DNA of 64,000 bases, taken from contig NZ_JBHRTO010000001.1 of NCBI RefSeq assembly GCF_042646385.1, positions 620,001 to 684,000 on the forward strand, given 5' to 3'. Made by a program: the position numbers and the translations under genes. The notes beneath the pieces were generated by a model. The model was not told where the DNA came from and searched no databases. It saw nothing but the letters and a program-made list of their open reading frames with translations. The number at the start of each line of letters is the position of its first letter. The stretch's first letter is position 1. Below, one piece after another: positions 49,024 through 58,147 of this stretch. The DNA comes from Cypionkella sinensis. GTDB taxonomy: Bacteria; Pseudomonadota; Alphaproteobacteria; Rhodobacterales; Rhodobacteraceae.

Positions 49024-50496
49024 ATGGCTGGATGGAATGGCATGAGCGCGTCTGCACGCGGCGTGGTGCTGGCAGGGGGCGCGGCAGTTCTGGCGGTGCT
49101 TGGATATTTCGGCTTTGCACGCGGGCCAGAACCGGCAGCACCCGTGTTGGATCAGTCGGCAGTGTCGGCGCAGGGACCCGTTGCAACGCCGTCAGCGCAA
49201 CTAGCAACCGCAGCAGACGCCCCTACCAGTGTCGCCGGATCAGACGCAGCGGCAACCGCCCCTGTGGCCGAGGCTGCGCCTGCGACGGCCAGTGACGATT
49301 CGGCGGCAACAGCCTCCTCTGCTCCGGCGCAGGCCGCGGCGATCCTGCCGCGCTTTGATGTGGCACGGGTGGCCCCGGATGGGGCGGCGACGGTGGCGGG
49401 GGCTGCGGCTCCGGGGGCGACGGTGTCTTTGCTGGTGGATGGTGTCGCAGTGGCAACGGCTGTGGCCGACAAGCAGGGCAAATTTGCCGCGCTGTTTGAC
49501 CTGCCCGCCAGTGCAGCAGCCCAAGTGCTGACCTTGCAGGCCGTGGGGGCGGATGGCGTTGCGGTCACGGGTGCCGAAAAAATCGCGCTTGCCCCCATCG
49601 CGGGTGATCCTGCGGTGGAAGTTGCGACAGCGGCAGATGCGGCAGAGCCCGCATTGCAGGCCCCGGCAGCGGTGTTGATCGCGCCTGAAGGCGTGAAAGT
49701 GTTGCAGCCCGGTGCGGAAGAACCTGTAGAACTCTCCGAAAATGTCGTCGTCGATACCATCAGCTACGCCCCCGATGGCGCGGTGATGCTAGGCGGGCGC
49801 GCCAGTGCCGGGGCGGCTTTGCGGATCTATCTGGACGGCGCTGCGATTGCAGATATTGCGGCGGGGCCGGATGGGGCTTGGGCGACAACGCTGAAAGACG
49901 TGGCGGCGGGCATTTACACGTTGCGGGTCGATCAATTGGCCGAGGACGGCACCGTCACCTCGCGCTTTGAAACCCCGTTTAAGCGCGAAACGCTCGAGGC
50001 ACTTGCGGCGGCAACGACCTCGACATCTGGCGCGCCCGATGCGACAGCCTCTGCCTCAGATACCACCGCACCCGCCACGGCAGCGCCTGCACCGCTTGCC
50101 GCGGAAAATCCCGCGCCGGACACCGCCGCATCCGCCGCTGAAGCAGATGTAGCCGCATCACCCGCGCCAGCGCCGTCAAATGTAAGCGGCGCAGAAGCCA
50201 CAGCACCGGCGGACGCGCCCGCGCCACAACCCGCCACAGCCACCGATCCAGCACCAACACAAAGCACCACCGCCCCAGCCGAAGCTGCGCCTGCACCAAT
50301 ACAAAGCGCCAGCGCCGCGCCACCGGCCCCTGTCTCGGTGACAGTGCAGCCCGGCTATACCCTTTGGGGCATCGCGCAGCAGAATTTCGGCGAGGGTGTG
50401 ATGTATGTGCAGGTGTTCGAGGCCAACAAGGCCAAGATCAAAGACCCGAACCTGATCTATCCGGGGCAGGTGTTCACAATTCCGGTGCTGCCTTAG
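49024..50496 (+). CDS. LysM protein with two Ig-like domains and Ala/Pro-rich linkers
   Basis: A 490-residue protein with an N-terminal membrane segment at about 12-30 (VVLAGGAAVLAVLGYFGF), an Ala/Thr-rich linker, two bacterial Ig-like repeats at about 115-195 and 240-325 (each VAPDGAAT..., ATVSLLVDGVAVATA-like with a GAWATTL end), a long Ala/Pro/Thr/Ser-rich stretch, and a C-terminal LysM (about 437-488; YTLWGIAQQNFG, then LIYPGQVFTIP). This points to an anchored, peptidoglycan-binding periplasmic protein. The last 23 bases overlap the convergent ArsR gene. The 93-base gap to the divergent LOG gene has no clear promoter. Confidence 0.82.
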   Translation: MAGWNGMSASARGVVLAGGAAVLAVLGYFGFARGPEPAAPVLDQSAVSAQGPVATPSAQLATAADAPTSVAGSDAAATAPVAEAAPATASDDSAATASSAPAQAAAILPRFDVARVAPDGAATVAGAAAPGATVSLLVDGVAVATAVADKQGKFAALFDLPASAAAQVLTLQAVGADGVAVTGAEKIALAPIAGDPAVEVATAADAAEPALQAPAAVLIAPEGVKVLQPGAEEPVELSENVVVDTISYAPDGAVMLGGRASAGAALRIYLDGAAIADIAAGPDGAWATTLKDVAAGIYTLRVDQLAEDGTVTSRFETPFKRETLEALAAATTSTSGAPDATASASDTTAPATAAPAPLAAENPAPDTAASAAEADVAASPAPAPSNVSGAEATAPADAPAPQPATATDPAPTQSTTAPAEAAPAPIQSASAAPPAPVSVTVQPGYTLWGIAQQNFGEGVMYVQVFEANKAKIKDPNLIYPGQVFTIPVLP

Positions 50497-50842
50497 CTGG
50501 GGATATCACCGGTGCCGTCACACTCGGGTTGTGACGGCAGCAGGCCATCACCTCGGGGTGTTCCATGCAGCAATCGTTCAACAGAAAGCGGATCGTCGCC
50601 CCCATCCCGGCGGCATCCACCGAATAGAACACGTTGCGCGCCAGCTTGCGTGACCGGATCAGCCCCGCTTGTTCCAGCGCCGCCAGATGAAACGACAGCC
50701 GCGACGACGAAAGCCCCAAAGCGCGGCTGATCTCACCCGCCGCCAATCCCTGATCGCCCAAAGGCATCAGCACGCGCATCAGATCCAGCCTTGCTTCATT
50801 TGCAAGCGCGGATAGGGCAGCAAGGGCTTCGGATTTCTCCAC
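50474..50842 (-). CDS. ArsR-family transcriptional repressor with C-terminal cysteine pairs
   Basis: A 122-residue winged-helix repressor. The recognition region is LSSSRLSFHLAALEQAGLI (about 44-62), followed by the beta-wing VFYSVD. Near the C-terminus two cysteine pairs frame a short stretch, NDCCMEHPEVMACC (about 90-103), which could sense a soft metal or a thiol-reactive compound. It starts at GTG, with no ATG available. Divergent from the Atm1-type exporter gene, 103 bases apart, with a palindrome over the exporter's -35 box. Confidence 0.87.
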   Translation of the reverse strand: MEKSEALAALSALANEARLDLMRVLMPLGDQGLAAGEISRALGLSSSRLSFHLAALEQAGLIRSRKLARNVFYSVDAAGMGATIRFLLNDCCMEHPEVMACCRHNPSVTAPVISPAKAAPEL

Positions 50843-50844
50843 GT

Positions 50845-50892
50845 TTCAACTGCTCATGAATCATTGAACTATCTTGGTGTAGTGGATATGTG
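50845..50892 (+). promoter_or_regulatory. Predicted promoter of the Atm1-type exporter overlapped by an inverted repeat
   Basis: TTGAAC (50864-50869), a 17-base spacer and TATGTG (50887-50892) form a plausible promoter reading towards the exporter. The -35 box is one arm of an inverted repeat TTCAA (50845-50849) ... TTGAA (50864-50868), which encloses the palindrome ATGA-A-TCAT (50856-50864). A repressor bound here would block both the exporter and the ArsR gene. Confidence 0.45.
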
Positions 50893-50945
50893 GGGTGCGG
50901 TAAAGCGGGTGCGGCCTTTTGGCCCCTGCGTTGAGGGACCAAATA

Positions 50946-52802
50946 ATGCGCAAAGCAACCAAGGTAGCGACCGCTGCGGGAGCCACCATTCCGGCAGATG
51001 ACACCGACGGCCATGCGGGCGGTTGGGCGACGATGAAGCGGGTGGCCCCGTATCTGTGGCCAAAGGGCGAAGGCTGGGTCAAGCGGCGGGTGGTGGCATC
51101 GCTGCTGTTCCTGCTGCTGGCCAAGCTGGTGTCGATCACCATGCCCTACTTGTACAAACGTGCGGTTGACGCTTTGGTCGGCACCGCCCCCGATGCAGCC
51201 GGGATGCTGGGCTTGGGCGCGGTTGGTCTGACAGTGGCTTATGGTCTGGCGCGCTTTGGCTCGGTTGCCTTCGGCGAATTCCGCGATTGGGTGTTTGTGC
51301 GGGTGGGGCAGCGGGCCTTGCGCAAGCTGGCGCTGGAAACTTTCACCCATATTCACCGCCTGTCGATGCGCTATCACATCACCCGCAAGACCGGCGGCCT
51401 CAGCCGGGTGATCGAACGCGGGGTGAAGGGCGTCGATTTCCTGTTGCGCTTCATGCTGCTTTCCATCGGCCCGCTGATTTTGGAACTCTCGTTGGTCTCC
51501 ATCATCTTCGCGCTCTATTTCGGCTGGACCTATGCGGTGGTCGTGGTGGTGACGATCGTGATTTACGTTGTCTACACCTTCAAAGTCACCGAATGGCGGG
51601 TGCAAATTCGTCGCCAGATGAACGATCAGGACACCGATGCCAACCAGAAGGCCATCGACAGCCTGTTGAACTTTGAAACCGTGAAATACTTCAACGCCGA
51701 AAGCCGCGAGGCCGAGCGTTATGACCGCGCCATGGCCGCCTACGAAGGCTTTGCGGTGCGCACCGGGCAAAGCCTGTCGGTGCTGAACATGGGCCAAAGC
51801 TTCATCATCACCACCGGCCTTATTCTGGTGATGGTGATGAGCGCTTACGGCGTGCAGGCAGGCCAGTTTACCGTCGGCGATTTCGTGATGGTCAACGCTT
51901 ATATGGTGCAGATCACGATGCCCTTGGGTTTTCTCGGCACGGTATACCGCGAGATACGGCAAGCCTTGGTCGATATGGCGGCGATGTTCCATCTGCTGGG
52001 CCAGCCCGAGGAAGTCACCGACAAACCCGGTGCGCAGGCCTTGCAGGTGCGCGGCGGCGAGGTGACGTTTGACGATGTGCGCTTTGCCTATGATCCGGCG
52101 CGCCCGATCTTGCAGGGCATCAGCTTCACGCTGAAACCGGGCCAGCGCTATGCACTGGTTGGGCCGTCGGGGTCTGGCAAATCCACCATCGGGCGGCTGC
52201 TGTTCCGGTTTTATGATGTCACCGGCGGCAGCATCCGCATTGATGGGCAGGACGTGCGGGATGTGACGCAAACCAGCCTGCATGGCCTGATCGGCGTGGT
52301 GCCGCAGGATACGGTCTTGTTCAACGATACCGTGCATTACAACATCGCATACGGTCGTGCAGGTGCCACCGAAGCCGAGATCATCGCCGCGGCTAAGGCT
52401 GCCAAGATCCATGATTTCATCATGTCCTTGCCGGATGGCTATCAGACTACGGTGGGCGAGCGCGGGTTGAAACTGTCGGGCGGTGAAAAGCAGCGCGTCG
52501 GCATTGCGCGCACCTTGCTGAAAAACCCGCCGATTCTGGTGCTGGACGAGGCGACCTCGGCGCTGGACACCCAGACCGAGCAGAGCATTCAGGAAAGCTT
52601 GCGTGAGATGGGGCAGGGCCGTTCCGTGATCACCATCGCGCACCGGCTTTCGACGATTGCCGATGCCGATTGCATTCTGGTGCTAGAGGCGGGCGTGGTC
52701 ACGGAACGCGGCACGCATGAGGAACTTTTGGCGCGCGACGGCAAATACGCCGCGATGTGGGCGCGGCAATCAGCGGACGAAGAAGCAGCCGAGGCCGCGT
52801 AA
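50946..52802 (+). CDS. Atm1-type ABC exporter (permease fused to ATPase)
   Basis: A 618-residue half-transporter of the Atm1/ABCB7 group, which exports glutathione-linked compounds and, in bacterial relatives, protects against heavy metals. Membrane part about 40-340, including VKYFNAESREAERYD; ATPase part after 360 with Walker A GPSGSGKST, Q-loop VPQDTVLFNDT, signature LSGGEKQRVGIART, Walker B ILVLDEATSALD and the switch IAHRLSTI. The start at 50946 has GAGGGA upstream; the frame from 50919 lacks a start with a ribosome-binding site. The caspase-like gene follows 56 bases later on the same strand. Confidence 0.9.
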   Translation: MRKATKVATAAGATIPADDTDGHAGGWATMKRVAPYLWPKGEGWVKRRVVASLLFLLLAKLVSITMPYLYKRAVDALVGTAPDAAGMLGLGAVGLTVAYGLARFGSVAFGEFRDWVFVRVGQRALRKLALETFTHIHRLSMRYHITRKTGGLSRVIERGVKGVDFLLRFMLLSIGPLILELSLVSIIFALYFGWTYAVVVVVTIVIYVVYTFKVTEWRVQIRRQMNDQDTDANQKAIDSLLNFETVKYFNAESREAERYDRAMAAYEGFAVRTGQSLSVLNMGQSFIITTGLILVMVMSAYGVQAGQFTVGDFVMVNAYMVQITMPLGFLGTVYREIRQALVDMAAMFHLLGQPEEVTDKPGAQALQVRGGEVTFDDVRFAYDPARPILQGISFTLKPGQRYALVGPSGSGKSTIGRLLFRFYDVTGGSIRIDGQDVRDVTQTSLHGLIGVVPQDTVLFNDTVHYNIAYGRAGATEAEIIAAAKAAKIHDFIMSLPDGYQTTVGERGLKLSGGEKQRVGIARTLLKNPPILVLDEATSALDTQTEQSIQESLREMGQGRSVITIAHRLSTIADADCILVLEAGVVTERGTHEELLARDGKYAAMWARQSADEEAAEAA

Positions 52803-52858
52803 CGCTTTACCGATCTCGGTTTTCGGGGCAGGATGGAGTCATTCTCAGGATTGATTTC

Positions 52859-55474
52859 ATGCTGCCCCGATTGCTTTTGATCCTTTGCCTTCTGCTGCCC
52901 GTGCAGGCCATGGCCGAACGGCGGGTGGCGCTTGTGCTGGCGGCGCAAGATTACAAACACCTGCGCAAGCTGGATAATCCGGTCAATGATGCGGTGGCGG
53001 TGGAAGGCTTGCTGGCAGAGCTTGGCTTTGAAGTCACGGTGGAAACCAACCGAGACCTGAAACGGATGCGCCGCGCGCTGGATGATTTTCGCGAGGATGG
53101 CGCGGGCGCGGATGTGGCCTTGCTGTTCTACGCAGGCCACGGGGTCGAGATTGCCGGGGTGAACTACCTGCTGCCGGTTGATGCGCAGGCAGGCTCGGCG
53201 GATGCGGTGGCGGCCAGCGCCTTGCCCTTGGCCGAGGTGCAGGCGGCGATGGCCGCAGTCGCCCCCGTGGGCATCGTGCTGCTGGATGCCTGCCGCGAAG
53301 ACCCTTGGGGCGGTGGTGGCACGGGGCAGGGCCGCTCGGCTGTGGCGCTGAACGATGCCGTCGATCAGCCAAAGCCCGGTTTGGGCCGGGTGGGCCGCGC
53401 CGATGGCGTGCTGTTCGCGTTCTCGGCAGCCCCCGGTGAGGTCGCCGCGGATGGCGATGGCCAAGACAGCCCCTTCACCGAGGCGTTGCTGCGCCACTTT
53501 GCAACGCCGGGGGTCGAGGTGCGCACCGCGCTGACGCTGGTGCAGCAGGACGTTTATGACCGCAGCCGGGGCAAGCAACTGCCCTATATCGAAAGCGGTC
53601 TGCCCAAACTGTTCTTTGCCGCCCAAGTGGGTGAATTGGGTGAGCGGGATCGCCTTCTGGTCGCCATGGCGGGCCTGCCGCCCGCCCTGCGCGCCGAGGT
53701 CGAGGCTTTGGCGCGCGAGAAAGACATGCCGCTTGCGCCCCTCTACGGTGCGCTGATGTCCGCAGATCTCGCCGGAAAGGACAAATCCGCGCGGGCGCAG
53801 GCTTTGGTGCAATCGGCCGAATCCTTCCTGCGGTTTCGCGCGCAGGTGCAGCTTTTGTCCGCCGATGATCCGAAAATCGCGCAGTTTCGCGCCGAGGCCG
53901 AACAGGCGCTGGATCTGGGCGCGTTTGATCTGGCGCGCGCAGCACTCGATAAGGCCGCGAAACTGGATGCCGAGGCCCGCGATGCCCTGCGCGACAACTA
54001 CCGCGCCCGCACCCTGTCCGAGGCGCAGACCCATGCGCTCGCGGCCTCGGCGGCGACGGCGGATTTGCGCTATGATCTGGCGATGGCCGATCTGACCAAG
54101 GCGCTGGCACTTTACGCCGAACTCGAGGGGCCCGCACTGGCGCGTGCCGACCGTGAGGCTTACAGCAATCTGCTGTGGGATCAGGGCGATCTGCTGCGCA
54201 ACACCGGCAACACCGGCCTGGCATTGCGCAGCTATCGTGCATGGGAAACTGTGGCAGCCGCGCGCGTGACCGAAGCCCCGCGGGATATGGATTATCTGCG
54301 CAACTGGGCGGTGGCCCGGGTGAATATCGGCGACATGCTGTTGTTGCAGGGCGATCTTCCGGGGGCAGAGGTGGCGTTTCGTGCGGCGCTAGAGGTTGCG
54401 CAAAAGCTGGCCGTCCGCCGCGATGCACCGTTGAAATGGCGGCATGACGTGTTTGTGGCGCAATCGAAACTCGGCGATGTGGCGCAGTTGCGCGGTGATG
54501 TGCCAGCGGCTTTGACGCAACAGGAAGCCGCTTTGGCCGTGTTGCGGCAGTTGCTGGCGGAATTTCCCGACCGCGATGATGTGCAGCGCGATCTGGGGTT
54601 GGCGCTGGACCGGGTCGGCGATCTGCGCAAGCTGGCAGGCGATCCGCGCGGCGCGCTGGTGGTCTATAATGAGGCCATGGCGCTGCGGCAGGCCCTGATC
54701 GCACGGCTGCCCGATCAAGACGGACTGCGCGACGATCTGGCTACCAGCCTGGACAAGATTGGCGATGTGTTCTTGTCGCTGAACGATCCGAAAGCGGCAC
54801 TGCTGCGCTTCAAGGCCGAAGTCGCGATGCTGGAGAAACTGGTGGCAAAAGACCCCGGTCAGACCCGTTGGCAGAACGATCTGGGCATGGGCTATCTCAA
54901 GTCAGGTGATGCCCATGCCGCGCTGGGTGCCCCTGCCGAGGCGCAGGCGTTTTATGCCAAAGCATTGGAATTGCGCGAGAAGCTGGCCAAGATCGACCCC
55001 GGCAACACCGATTGGCAGCGCAGCGTTGCGCTGACCCAGTCGCGTTTGGGCAGGCTTGCCTTCAAGGCACAGGACTTTGCCGAGGCCACGCGGCGCTTTA
55101 CCGCCGCCGAGGCGATCTCGCGCGCACTTGCGGCGGGCAACCCGGCCAATGCCAGCCGTCAGCAGGATTGGGCCGCCGATCTCGACAGTCTGGGCGATGT
55201 CGCGTTGATGCAGGGCGATCCGGTGCGGGCACAGGATCTCGCGCAGCAAAGCTACGCCATCGCCAGCAGTCTGGTGGCGCGCGACCCCGCCAATGTGGAA
55301 AATCAGCTTGGCTTTGTGGCCAGTCTGGTGCGGGTGGCGATTTATCAGGACGATCCCAAACAGTTTCAGCGCAAGGCCTTGGCGATCCTGAAGGATCTGC
55401 AGTCCAAAGGTCAGCTTGATCCAGAACGCGCGCGCTGGATCGGCATTATCGAAGACCAGCTTCAGAAACCCTGA
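52859..55474 (+). CDS. Exported caspase-fold (peptidase C14) protein with C-terminal TPR repeats
   Basis: An 871-residue protein: a Sec signal (1-19, cut after AMA), a caspase-fold domain of about 20-270 with the catalytic dyad His94 (YAGHGVEI) and Cys145 (LLDACREDPW), both intact, a helical linker (about 290-470), and a TPR-like array to the end (repeats of the form ALxLREKLAKIDPGN). It should act in the periplasm or outside as a cysteine protease or as a scaffold; its targets are unknown. The start at 52859 has AGGA upstream. The stop codon is directly followed by the stop of the convergent RTX gene, with no gap. Confidence 0.85.
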   Translation: MLPRLLLILCLLLPVQAMAERRVALVLAAQDYKHLRKLDNPVNDAVAVEGLLAELGFEVTVETNRDLKRMRRALDDFREDGAGADVALLFYAGHGVEIAGVNYLLPVDAQAGSADAVAASALPLAEVQAAMAAVAPVGIVLLDACREDPWGGGGTGQGRSAVALNDAVDQPKPGLGRVGRADGVLFAFSAAPGEVAADGDGQDSPFTEALLRHFATPGVEVRTALTLVQQDVYDRSRGKQLPYIESGLPKLFFAAQVGELGERDRLLVAMAGLPPALRAEVEALAREKDMPLAPLYGALMSADLAGKDKSARAQALVQSAESFLRFRAQVQLLSADDPKIAQFRAEAEQALDLGAFDLARAALDKAAKLDAEARDALRDNYRARTLSEAQTHALAASAATADLRYDLAMADLTKALALYAELEGPALARADREAYSNLLWDQGDLLRNTGNTGLALRSYRAWETVAAARVTEAPRDMDYLRNWAVARVNIGDMLLLQGDLPGAEVAFRAALEVAQKLAVRRDAPLKWRHDVFVAQSKLGDVAQLRGDVPAALTQQEAALAVLRQLLAEFPDRDDVQRDLGLALDRVGDLRKLAGDPRGALVVYNEAMALRQALIARLPDQDGLRDDLATSLDKIGDVFLSLNDPKAALLRFKAEVAMLEKLVAKDPGQTRWQNDLGMGYLKSGDAHAALGAPAEAQAFYAKALELREKLAKIDPGNTDWQRSVALTQSRLGRLAFKAQDFAEATRRFTAAEAISRALAAGNPANASRQQDWAADLDSLGDVALMQGDPVRAQDLAQQSYAIASSLVARDPANVENQLGFVASLVRVAIYQDDPKQFQRKALAILKDLQSKGQLDPERARWIGIIEDQLQKP

Positions 55475-57157
55475 TCAGCCCTCGCGCACCAGCACGACCT
55501 CGCCCAACCCCACAGCCCGCGTGCCCTGCACGTTTGCCACCACCACGCCATCCATGCTGATCACCGACACCCCGGCCGAATAGGTCACGTTGACCACGGG
55601 CGGGATTTCCACGCCATTGGCGTCAAAATGCGGCGCATAATGCAGTTCCAGCTGATCGGTCTGGAAAGTGTAGTCGGTGATCGTCGCGGCTGCGGTGCCA
55701 TCCGCCCATTGATGTTCAATCTCGAACCGATCCGCGCCCGCGCCGCCCGTGGCGGTGTCGCCGTGGCCAAGGATCAGCGTATCATTGCCATCGCCACCCG
55801 AAAGCGTGTCAGCCCCATCGTTGGCGGTCAGGCTGGACTCAGACGCATGGGTGTCGGAATAGCCCGACAGCGTATCATCGCCACCGCCGCCCAGCAGACT
55901 GTCGGCACCGGCCCCGCCCGACATCAGATCATTGCCGGAATCGCCCGCCATCCGGTCTGCACCATCGCCGCCGTGCAGCGTGTCCAAGCCATCGCCGCCG
56001 CGGATCGTATCGGCCCCGGCGCCACCGTCGATGCTGTCATCACCGGCATGGCCCAACACCGAATCATTGCCGTCGCCCATCGTCGCGTGATCGTTGCCAG
56101 CCCCCAGATCGGCATAATCCGAACCCGTCGAGCCTGTCAGATGATCCGCGCCATCCTCGAGATGCCAAGCGGTCGGATCGCTGCCGCCGGTCAGGCTGTC
56201 ATCGCCCGCCGTGCCATGCACATCATCCGTGTAATTGCCCGCCACGAATTGCGGATCGGTGGTGGTATCAGGCACCAGCACGATATCGTTCAGGCTGAAT
56301 TCGCTGACGCCATCCAGTTGGGCCACAATCGCGCCATCCATGCGAATCTCGGTGCTGCCATCGGGCGTATGGGTCAGCGTCATTACCGGCGGCACTTCGA
56401 TCGAAGAGCTTGACGAATAATGCGGGATATAGCTGATGTGCAGTGCATCCTGCTCGGCGTTGTAATCGGTGATATGGGCAATGCCGGTGCCGTCGTTCCA
56501 GCGAGTGTCCAGGTTGAAGATGTCGTTGCCCGCACCGCCCTGACCGATATCGCCATGGCCCAGCACCAGCAAATCATTGCCGTCACCGCCAACCAACTGG
56601 TCGCTGCCCTCGGCCCCATTCATGCCGCCCGCACCCGCGGCCCCGCTGACAAAGCCTGACAGCGTATCATCGCCCGCGCCGCCGTTCAGCACATCGCCGC
56701 CCAAGCCGCCCCAAAGCGCGTCATTGCCATCACCGCCCGCAAGGCCGTCATCGCCCAGATTGCCTTCGAGCTGGTCATTGCCCGTGCCGCCATAAAGCGA
56801 ATCCGCACCGACCCCGCCCGCAAGGCTGTCATTGCCCGCACCACCCAAGGCTATATCATTGCCCGAGCCCATCACGGCATGGTCATCGCCATCGCCCATA
56901 TTTGCATAGTCGCTGCCCGACGAGGCCGTCAGATCATCGTTGCCGTCATGCAGAAACCACGCCTGATTGTCGGAATCGGCGGTGACGGTATCGTTGCCGT
57001 CGGTGCCCTCATGTGAATGGGCATAGTTCTGCGCATTATACAGCGGATCATCCTGCGATGCAGAGTCGTCGCTGTTATCGTCAGACCCACCCAGACCCAC
57101 ATTCAGGCCCAAAGCGCCCAGAAACAGGAAAAGATTGGCTAGGATTGCAGGTTCCAT
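55475..57157 (-). CDS. RTX-type calcium-binding protein with two duplicated halves
   Basis: A 560-residue secreted protein. A short hydrophobic start (MEPAILANLFLFLGALGLN) precedes an acidic stretch and two homologous units, about 50-300 and 314-560, offset by 264 residues (QAWFLHDG against TAWHLEDG). Each unit is an RTX array (GGxGNDxLxGG) closed by a beta-rich end with a HITDY/TITDY strand, VPPVM/IPPVV, MDGxIVAxLxG and IVLV/VVLV. It probably leaves the cell by type I export; no exporter gene is here. The 263 bases between it and the next gene (57158-57420) hold no gene, only GC-rich stretches that partly resemble the intergenic palindrome. Confidence 0.85.
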   Translation of the reverse strand: MEPAILANLFLFLGALGLNVGLGGSDDNSDDSASQDDPLYNAQNYAHSHEGTDGNDTVTADSDNQAWFLHDGNDDLTASSGSDYANMGDGDDHAVMGSGNDIALGGAGNDSLAGGVGADSLYGGTGNDQLEGNLGDDGLAGGDGNDALWGGLGGDVLNGGAGDDTLSGFVSGAAGAGGMNGAEGSDQLVGGDGNDLLVLGHGDIGQGGAGNDIFNLDTRWNDGTGIAHITDYNAEQDALHISYIPHYSSSSSIEVPPVMTLTHTPDGSTEIRMDGAIVAQLDGVSEFSLNDIVLVPDTTTDPQFVAGNYTDDVHGTAGDDSLTGGSDPTAWHLEDGADHLTGSTGSDYADLGAGNDHATMGDGNDSVLGHAGDDSIDGGAGADTIRGGDGLDTLHGGDGADRMAGDSGNDLMSGGAGADSLLGGGGDDTLSGYSDTHASESSLTANDGADTLSGGDGNDTLILGHGDTATGGAGADRFEIEHQWADGTAAATITDYTFQTDQLELHYAPHFDANGVEIPPVVNVTYSAGVSVISMDGVVVANVQGTRAVGLGEVVLVREG

Positions 57158-57420
57158 CGGGCAACTCGGGCAAGAGAGACAGGTTTGCGCAACATTTCAT
57201 GCAAATATGTTAACAATTCGTCCTAAAGGCGGCGCTTTGTCAGATAATTGTCGCCGATGATACGCGCAGCACTTGTTCACGTGCGGGGCATATCCTGTTG
57301 CGGGGCTTGGCAAGTTGCGGGCTTTGCCTGTAAGACAGGGGCCAAGTGACCCCGCATCAGACGGCGGGGCCAAGCATGATCCGGGGCGCGCAATGGCCTT
57401 GGTGCGAAAGAGAGGCCGGC

Positions 57421-58101
57421 GTGAGCAATCCAGACAGCTTTATCAGCGAGGTCACAGAAGAGGTCCGTCGCGACAGGCTTTATGCGATGTTCCGCAAATA
57501 TGGCTGGATCGGCGTGCTGGTCGTGGTCGGTGTCGTCGGCGGTGCTGCCTATACCGAATGGACCAAGGCGCGTGACGCCGCACGGGCGCAAAGCTTTGGC
57601 GATGCGATGCTGGATGCCGTCGATCTGGGCGCACCGGAAGACCGCGCGCAGGCCATGGCGGCAATCCCGGCGGATGGCGGGCAGGTCGCGCTGAAAGATC
57701 TGATGCTGGCAACTGACGCGGGCAGTGACAAGGCCGCAGCACTGGCAGCCCTGGATAAGCTGATCGCCGATCAGACCCAGCCGCAGGTTTACCGTGATCT
57801 CGCCAGCTTGCGCCGGGTGATGCTGGTGGGCAAGGATCAGCCTATCGCAGACCGCCGTGCAGCACTCGAGGCGATTGCCGTGCCGGGGCGGGCGTTTCGC
57901 ACGCTTGCGGCAGAGCAACTGGCCTATCTGCTGATTGAAGACGGCAAGAAAGACGAAGCGATTGCCGCCCTTGCGGCGCTGATGCAGGATCAAGAGGCTC
58001 CGGGTGGCTTGCGCCAGCGCGCGTCCCAGATGATCACGGCTTTGGGCGGCACGCCGCCCGAGCCGAGTGCTGCGGCTGAACCAAGCGCAGATGCGGGCTG
58101 A
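57421..58101 (+). CDS. TPR-domain inner-membrane protein (YfgM-like), upstream of bamB
   Basis: A 226-residue protein with a membrane helix at about 26-46 (YGWIGVLVVVGVVGGAAY) and a periplasmic tetratricopeptide-like tail (LAAEQLAYLLIEDGKKDEAIAALAAL). This layout and position, just before bamB and der, is that of E. coli YfgM, a SecYEG-linked helper. The GTG at 57421 has GAGAGG upstream and begins with SNPDSFISEV, as in relatives; the ATG-initiated frame from 57346 is rejected. Bam/der follow in the same direction. Confidence 0.85.
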   Translation: MSNPDSFISEVTEEVRRDRLYAMFRKYGWIGVLVVVGVVGGAAYTEWTKARDAARAQSFGDAMLDAVDLGAPEDRAQAMAAIPADGGQVALKDLMLATDAGSDKAAALAALDKLIADQTQPQVYRDLASLRRVMLVGKDQPIADRRAALEAIAVPGRAFRTLAAEQLAYLLIEDGKKDEAIAALAALMQDQEAPGGLRQRASQMITALGGTPPEPSAAAEPSADAG

Positions 58102-58147
58102 ACCGCCGTTGCGGCGTGAAGGAAGGAATGTGGGGGTGTTTCGCGTG

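Noticed and set aside
50796..52643. A 615-codon minus-strand frame across the Atm1-type exporter and ArsR start
   Set aside because: Antisense of an exporter with all ABC motifs; no recognisable domain in the shadow frame.
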